In this document: positions 61,846 through 64,000 of the stretch, one piece after another
Layout: each line of letters opens with the position of its first letter
How positions within the stretch are numbered: the first letter of the stretch is position 1
From: CBDDBU01 sp965226045
GTDB lineage: Bacteria > Pseudomonadota > Alphaproteobacteria > VGEJ01
Assembly: GCA_965226045.1 (NCBI GenBank)
Contig: CBDDBU010000021.1
Coordinates: 1 to 64,000, forward strand
DNA: 64,000 nt
Reading direction: 5' to 3'
Notes under the pieces: generated by a model
The model's database searches: none
Told to the model about the DNA's origin: nothing
What the model saw: the letters and a program-made list of their open reading frames with translations, nothing else
Translations under genes and position numbers: made by a program

Positions 61846-63546
61846 ATGCTCTGGGGGGAGATGCCCGCCGCCAGGCGACCGGCGATGGCGGGGAACGCCA
61901 CGACGGCGTGGCTTCGTGCGGTCGGGCTGGCGGCCGCTTTGGCGGTCGCGGTATCCATGCTTGAGGGCGGGTCGCTCGCGGCCAAGGTGGCGCCGCCGGA
62001 CTGGAAGCCCGTGGCGACCCCGTTGGCCGAACCGGTCGACAACACGCCGAGACCGCGCTGGCGACCCGCTGCGCTGGTCAAGGTGGTGCCGGCGTTCACC
62101 GGCTTGCGGATTCTTTCCCCAGACGACGCGGCGCGTTATCGGCGCATTTTCGATCTGCAGAAGAAAGGCGAGTGGGCGGCGGCCGATCGCGAGATCGCGT
62201 GGCTCGACAATCGAGTGCTAATCGGCCACGTGCTCTACCAGCGCTACATGCACCCACGCGCCTACCGGTCGCGCTACAACGAACTTCGCGACTGGTTGGA
62301 AGACCATGGCGACCATCCGGATGCCCGGCGCGTCTACCGGCTGGCGCTGCGGCGCCAACCCGCCGGCGCGGCCGAGCCGCCGCGAGCCCAACCGGCCGCC
62401 GCCGCCAGTCAAGGCGTGGACGAGGTGGCGCCGCGCCGGTCGCGCAAGGCCGTGCGCCAGGCGGCGGTGGATTGGAACAAAGGCCTGGACGCCTGGCGGT
62501 GGGGCGACTACGAGCATGCACTGCGCCGCTTCGCGGCGGTGGCGGACAATCCACACGCCAGCGCCTGGACGGCGGCGGGCGGCGGGTTCTGGGCGGCGCG
62601 CGCGGCGCTCGCCTCAGGCGCTCATGCCGACGTCATGCACTACATGTCGCGCGCCGCCGAGCATCCACTCACCTTCTACGGGCTGGTGGCGGCGCGGTTG
62701 CTGGGCCATGCGATCGAAGCGGGCTGGGCCGAGCCGCCGCTCACGGAGCGGACCGCCCAGCGGCTCAAGGCGATTCCGGCGCTGCGCCGGTCTATCGCAC
62801 TGACCGAGGCCGGAGAGCATCGCCGCGCCGACCGCGAGTTCACCGCCGTCGCGGCGGGCGCCGAGCCGGCGCTGGCCGAGGACGTTCTGGTCGCCGCCGG
62901 TCGGCTCCATCTGGCGCCGGCCTCGATCCGCTTGAGCAAACTGGCGCCGTTCTCGGAGTCGCCGCTGGCGCGCCTCGCTGCCTTCCCCCTGCCGCCCTGG
63001 CGGCCAGAGGGTGGCTTCGAACTGGACCGCGCCCTGATCTACGCCTTCATGCGTCAGGAATCGGAGTTCAGAACCGACGCCAAGAGCCCGGCCGGCGCGC
63101 GCGGCCTGATGCAACTGATGCCGCGCACCGCGAGCTACGTCGCCGGTGATCGCAGCCTGCGCCGGGACCAGCGCGATCGTCTGTACGAGCCGGCCCTCAA
63201 CATCGCCCTGGGTCAGAGGTACCTTCAATGGCTGAACGGCGATCCCGACGTTGGCGGCGATCTGATGCGGCTGGCGGCGGCCTACAATGGCGGTCCCGGC
63301 AATCTCAGGAAGTGGCTGCGCCAGATCGATCACGGCGGCGATTCGCTCCTGTTCATCGAGACCATCCCGGCGTCGGAGACGCGCAATTTCGTCGAACGCG
63401 TGCTGGCCAATCTGTGGATCTACCGCATGCGGCTCGGCCAGGAGACGCCGTCGCTGGATCAAGTTGCCGTCGGCGCCTGGCCGCGCTATGTAGCGCTCGA
63501 CGCGGCGTCGGCGACCACGGTGCCGGTGCGGCTCATAGTCGAATAG
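61846..63546 (+). CDS. Soluble lytic murein transglycosylase (Slt/GH23)
   Basis: About 566 residues from ATG 61846 (nearby in-frame ATGs possible). A hydrophobic lead (AVGLAAALAVAVSMLEGGSLA) directs export. A long helical superhelix is followed by the catalytic lysozyme-like domain: the Glu is in FMRQESEFRTDAKSPAGARG, then LMQLMPRTAS, ALNIALGQRYLQWL and AAAYNGGPGNLRKW. It cleaves peptidoglycan glycan strands by the lytic reaction. The gene is 51 bp after the glycosylase and 20 bp before moaB. Confidence 0.92.
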   Translation: MLWGEMPAARRPAMAGNATTAWLRAVGLAAALAVAVSMLEGGSLAAKVAPPDWKPVATPLAEPVDNTPRPRWRPAALVKVVPAFTGLRILSPDDAARYRRIFDLQKKGEWAAADREIAWLDNRVLIGHVLYQRYMHPRAYRSRYNELRDWLEDHGDHPDARRVYRLALRRQPAGAAEPPRAQPAAAASQGVDEVAPRRSRKAVRQAAVDWNKGLDAWRWGDYEHALRRFAAVADNPHASAWTAAGGGFWAARAALASGAHADVMHYMSRAAEHPLTFYGLVAARLLGHAIEAGWAEPPLTERTAQRLKAIPALRRSIALTEAGEHRRADREFTAVAAGAEPALAEDVLVAAGRLHLAPASIRLSKLAPFSESPLARLAAFPLPPWRPEGGFELDRALIYAFMRQESEFRTDAKSPAGARGLMQLMPRTASYVAGDRSLRRDQRDRLYEPALNIALGQRYLQWLNGDPDVGGDLMRLAAAYNGGPGNLRKWLRQIDHGGDSLLFIETIPASETRNFVERVLANLWIYRMRLGQETPSLDQVAVGAWPRYVALDAASATTVPVRLIVE

Positions 63547-63565
63547 TTTCGCGAGGGACGGCGCC

Positions 63566-64000
63566 GTGGCAGGAATCGACGAGTCCCGACCCTTTATTGC
63601 CGTCAATATCGCCGTTCTCACCGTTTCCGACACACGGACGGAGGGCGACGACCGCTCCGGCGCGATTCTCGCCGAACGGCTGACGGCGGCGGGCCACAAA
63701 CTCGCCGCGCGCGCCATCGTCGCCGATGAGCGCGACCGCATCATCGCCCAGTTGCGGGCGTGGATCCCCGATGCGGGCATCGACGTGGTCATCGCCACCG
63801 GCGGGACCGGCCTGACCGGGCGCGACGTGACACCCGAAGCCTTCGCGGCTGTCTACGAGAAAGAGATCAGCGGCTTCGGCGAGCTATTCCGCCAGCTCAG
63901 TTATCAGACCATCGGCCCCTCGACCATCCAATCGCGGGCGACCGCGGGCGTGGCGGGCAGCACTTATCTGTTCGCGGTGCCGGGCTCGCCGGGCGCCTGC
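63566..64000 (+). CDS. moaB: Molybdenum cofactor biosynthesis protein B (3' end outside window)
   Basis: At least 145 residues from GTG 63566, with GAGGGA at good spacing. NIAVLTVSDTRTEGDDRSGA, DVVIATGGTGLTGRDVTPEA, SGFGELFRQLSYQTIGPSTI and FAVPGSPGAC match MoaB/MogA proteins. It adenylylates molybdopterin. The sequence runs off the window end. The GTG start and short gap suggest an operon with the transglycosylase. Confidence 0.9.
   Translation, partial: MAGIDESRPFIAVNIAVLTVSDTRTEGDDRSGAILAERLTAAGHKLAARAIVADERDRIIAQLRAWIPDAGIDVVIATGGTGLTGRDVTPEAFAAVYEKEISGFGELFRQLSYQTIGPSTIQSRATAGVAGSTYLFAVPGSPGAC

Overview
The window is a 64 kb piece of a high-GC bacterial chromosome. Gene content (ETF:quinone oxidoreductase, PreT/PreA dihydropyrimidine dehydrogenase, ATP-dependent HyuA/HyuB hydantoinase, MipA/OmpV, DUF692 bufferin operon, type III CoA-transferases) and codon use point to a Gram-negative alphaproteobacterium, perhaps a Rhodospirillales-like lineage. 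That placement is inference. No rRNA, tRNA or CRISPR array was seen.

Layout. 1-8.2 kb: a 5'-cut HNH nuclease gene, then a 7.4 kb nest of insertion sequences bounded by 59-bp inverted repeats (796-854 and 8168-8226). The nest holds two nearly identical IS481-like elements, an intact IS5-like element and relics of IS3, IS1595 and IS21 elements. 8.3-10.9 kb: a four-gene bufferin (gigPABT-like) operon made of a DUF2282 precursor, a DUF692 metalloenzyme, a DUF2063 partner and a DoxX membrane protein. 11.2-14.8 kb: a second, damaged IS5-like copy, a chimeric IS3 relic, a decayed HNH gene and a decayed GIY-YIG gene. The GIY-YIG gene is split by a 180-bp MITE-like insertion with a perfect 8-bp target duplication.

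14.8-40.7 kb is the metabolic core, centred on breakdown of cyclic ureides and amides. It contains a beta-ureidopropionase-like nitrilase, preT-preA followed by two type III CoA-transferases and an isocitrate-lyase-family enzyme, two isochorismatase-family amidohydrolases, a D-hydantoinase/dihydropyrimidinase, a PotD/B/C/A-like ABC importer, a very long flotillin, HyuB and HyuA, and a polysaccharide-deacetylase-fold enzyme. Dihydropyrimidine dehydrogenase (15.9-18.5 kb), hydantoinase (24.5 kb) and ureidopropionase (14.8 kb) together make a complete reductive pyrimidine pathway. HyuA/HyuB plus the N-carbamoylsarcosine-amidase-like proteins suggest a parallel ATP-dependent hydantoin route. Two small paralogous four-helix membrane proteins flank the hydantoinase/transporter/HyuAB block. 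HyuB carries an extra N-terminal domain whose likely homologue is encoded alone at 40.2 kb.

40.7-53.1 kb is a second IS-rich, rearranged segment: pieces of an oligopeptide ABC transporter, a D-glutamate-cyclase-domain protein, an amidase, an SGNH-like pseudogene and an NAD-glutamate dehydrogenase tail, separated by IS1182-like, IS3, IS1202/ISTde1-like, IS6, IS630 and IS1182 elements. 53.1-64 kb is ordinary chromosome: gdhA, a MipA-like porin, a TolC-family pseudogene, a hotdog thioesterase, a TPR protein, ETF-QO, a family-4 uracil-DNA glycosylase, a lytic transglycosylase and the start of moaB.

The least explained features are the HyuB N-terminal domain with its free-standing relative, the duplicated coiled-coil flotillin in the same gene block, and the paired small membrane proteins. 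The MITE, the 14-bp duplication in the HNH gene and the 18-bp target duplication of the ISTde1-like element are read directly from sequence.
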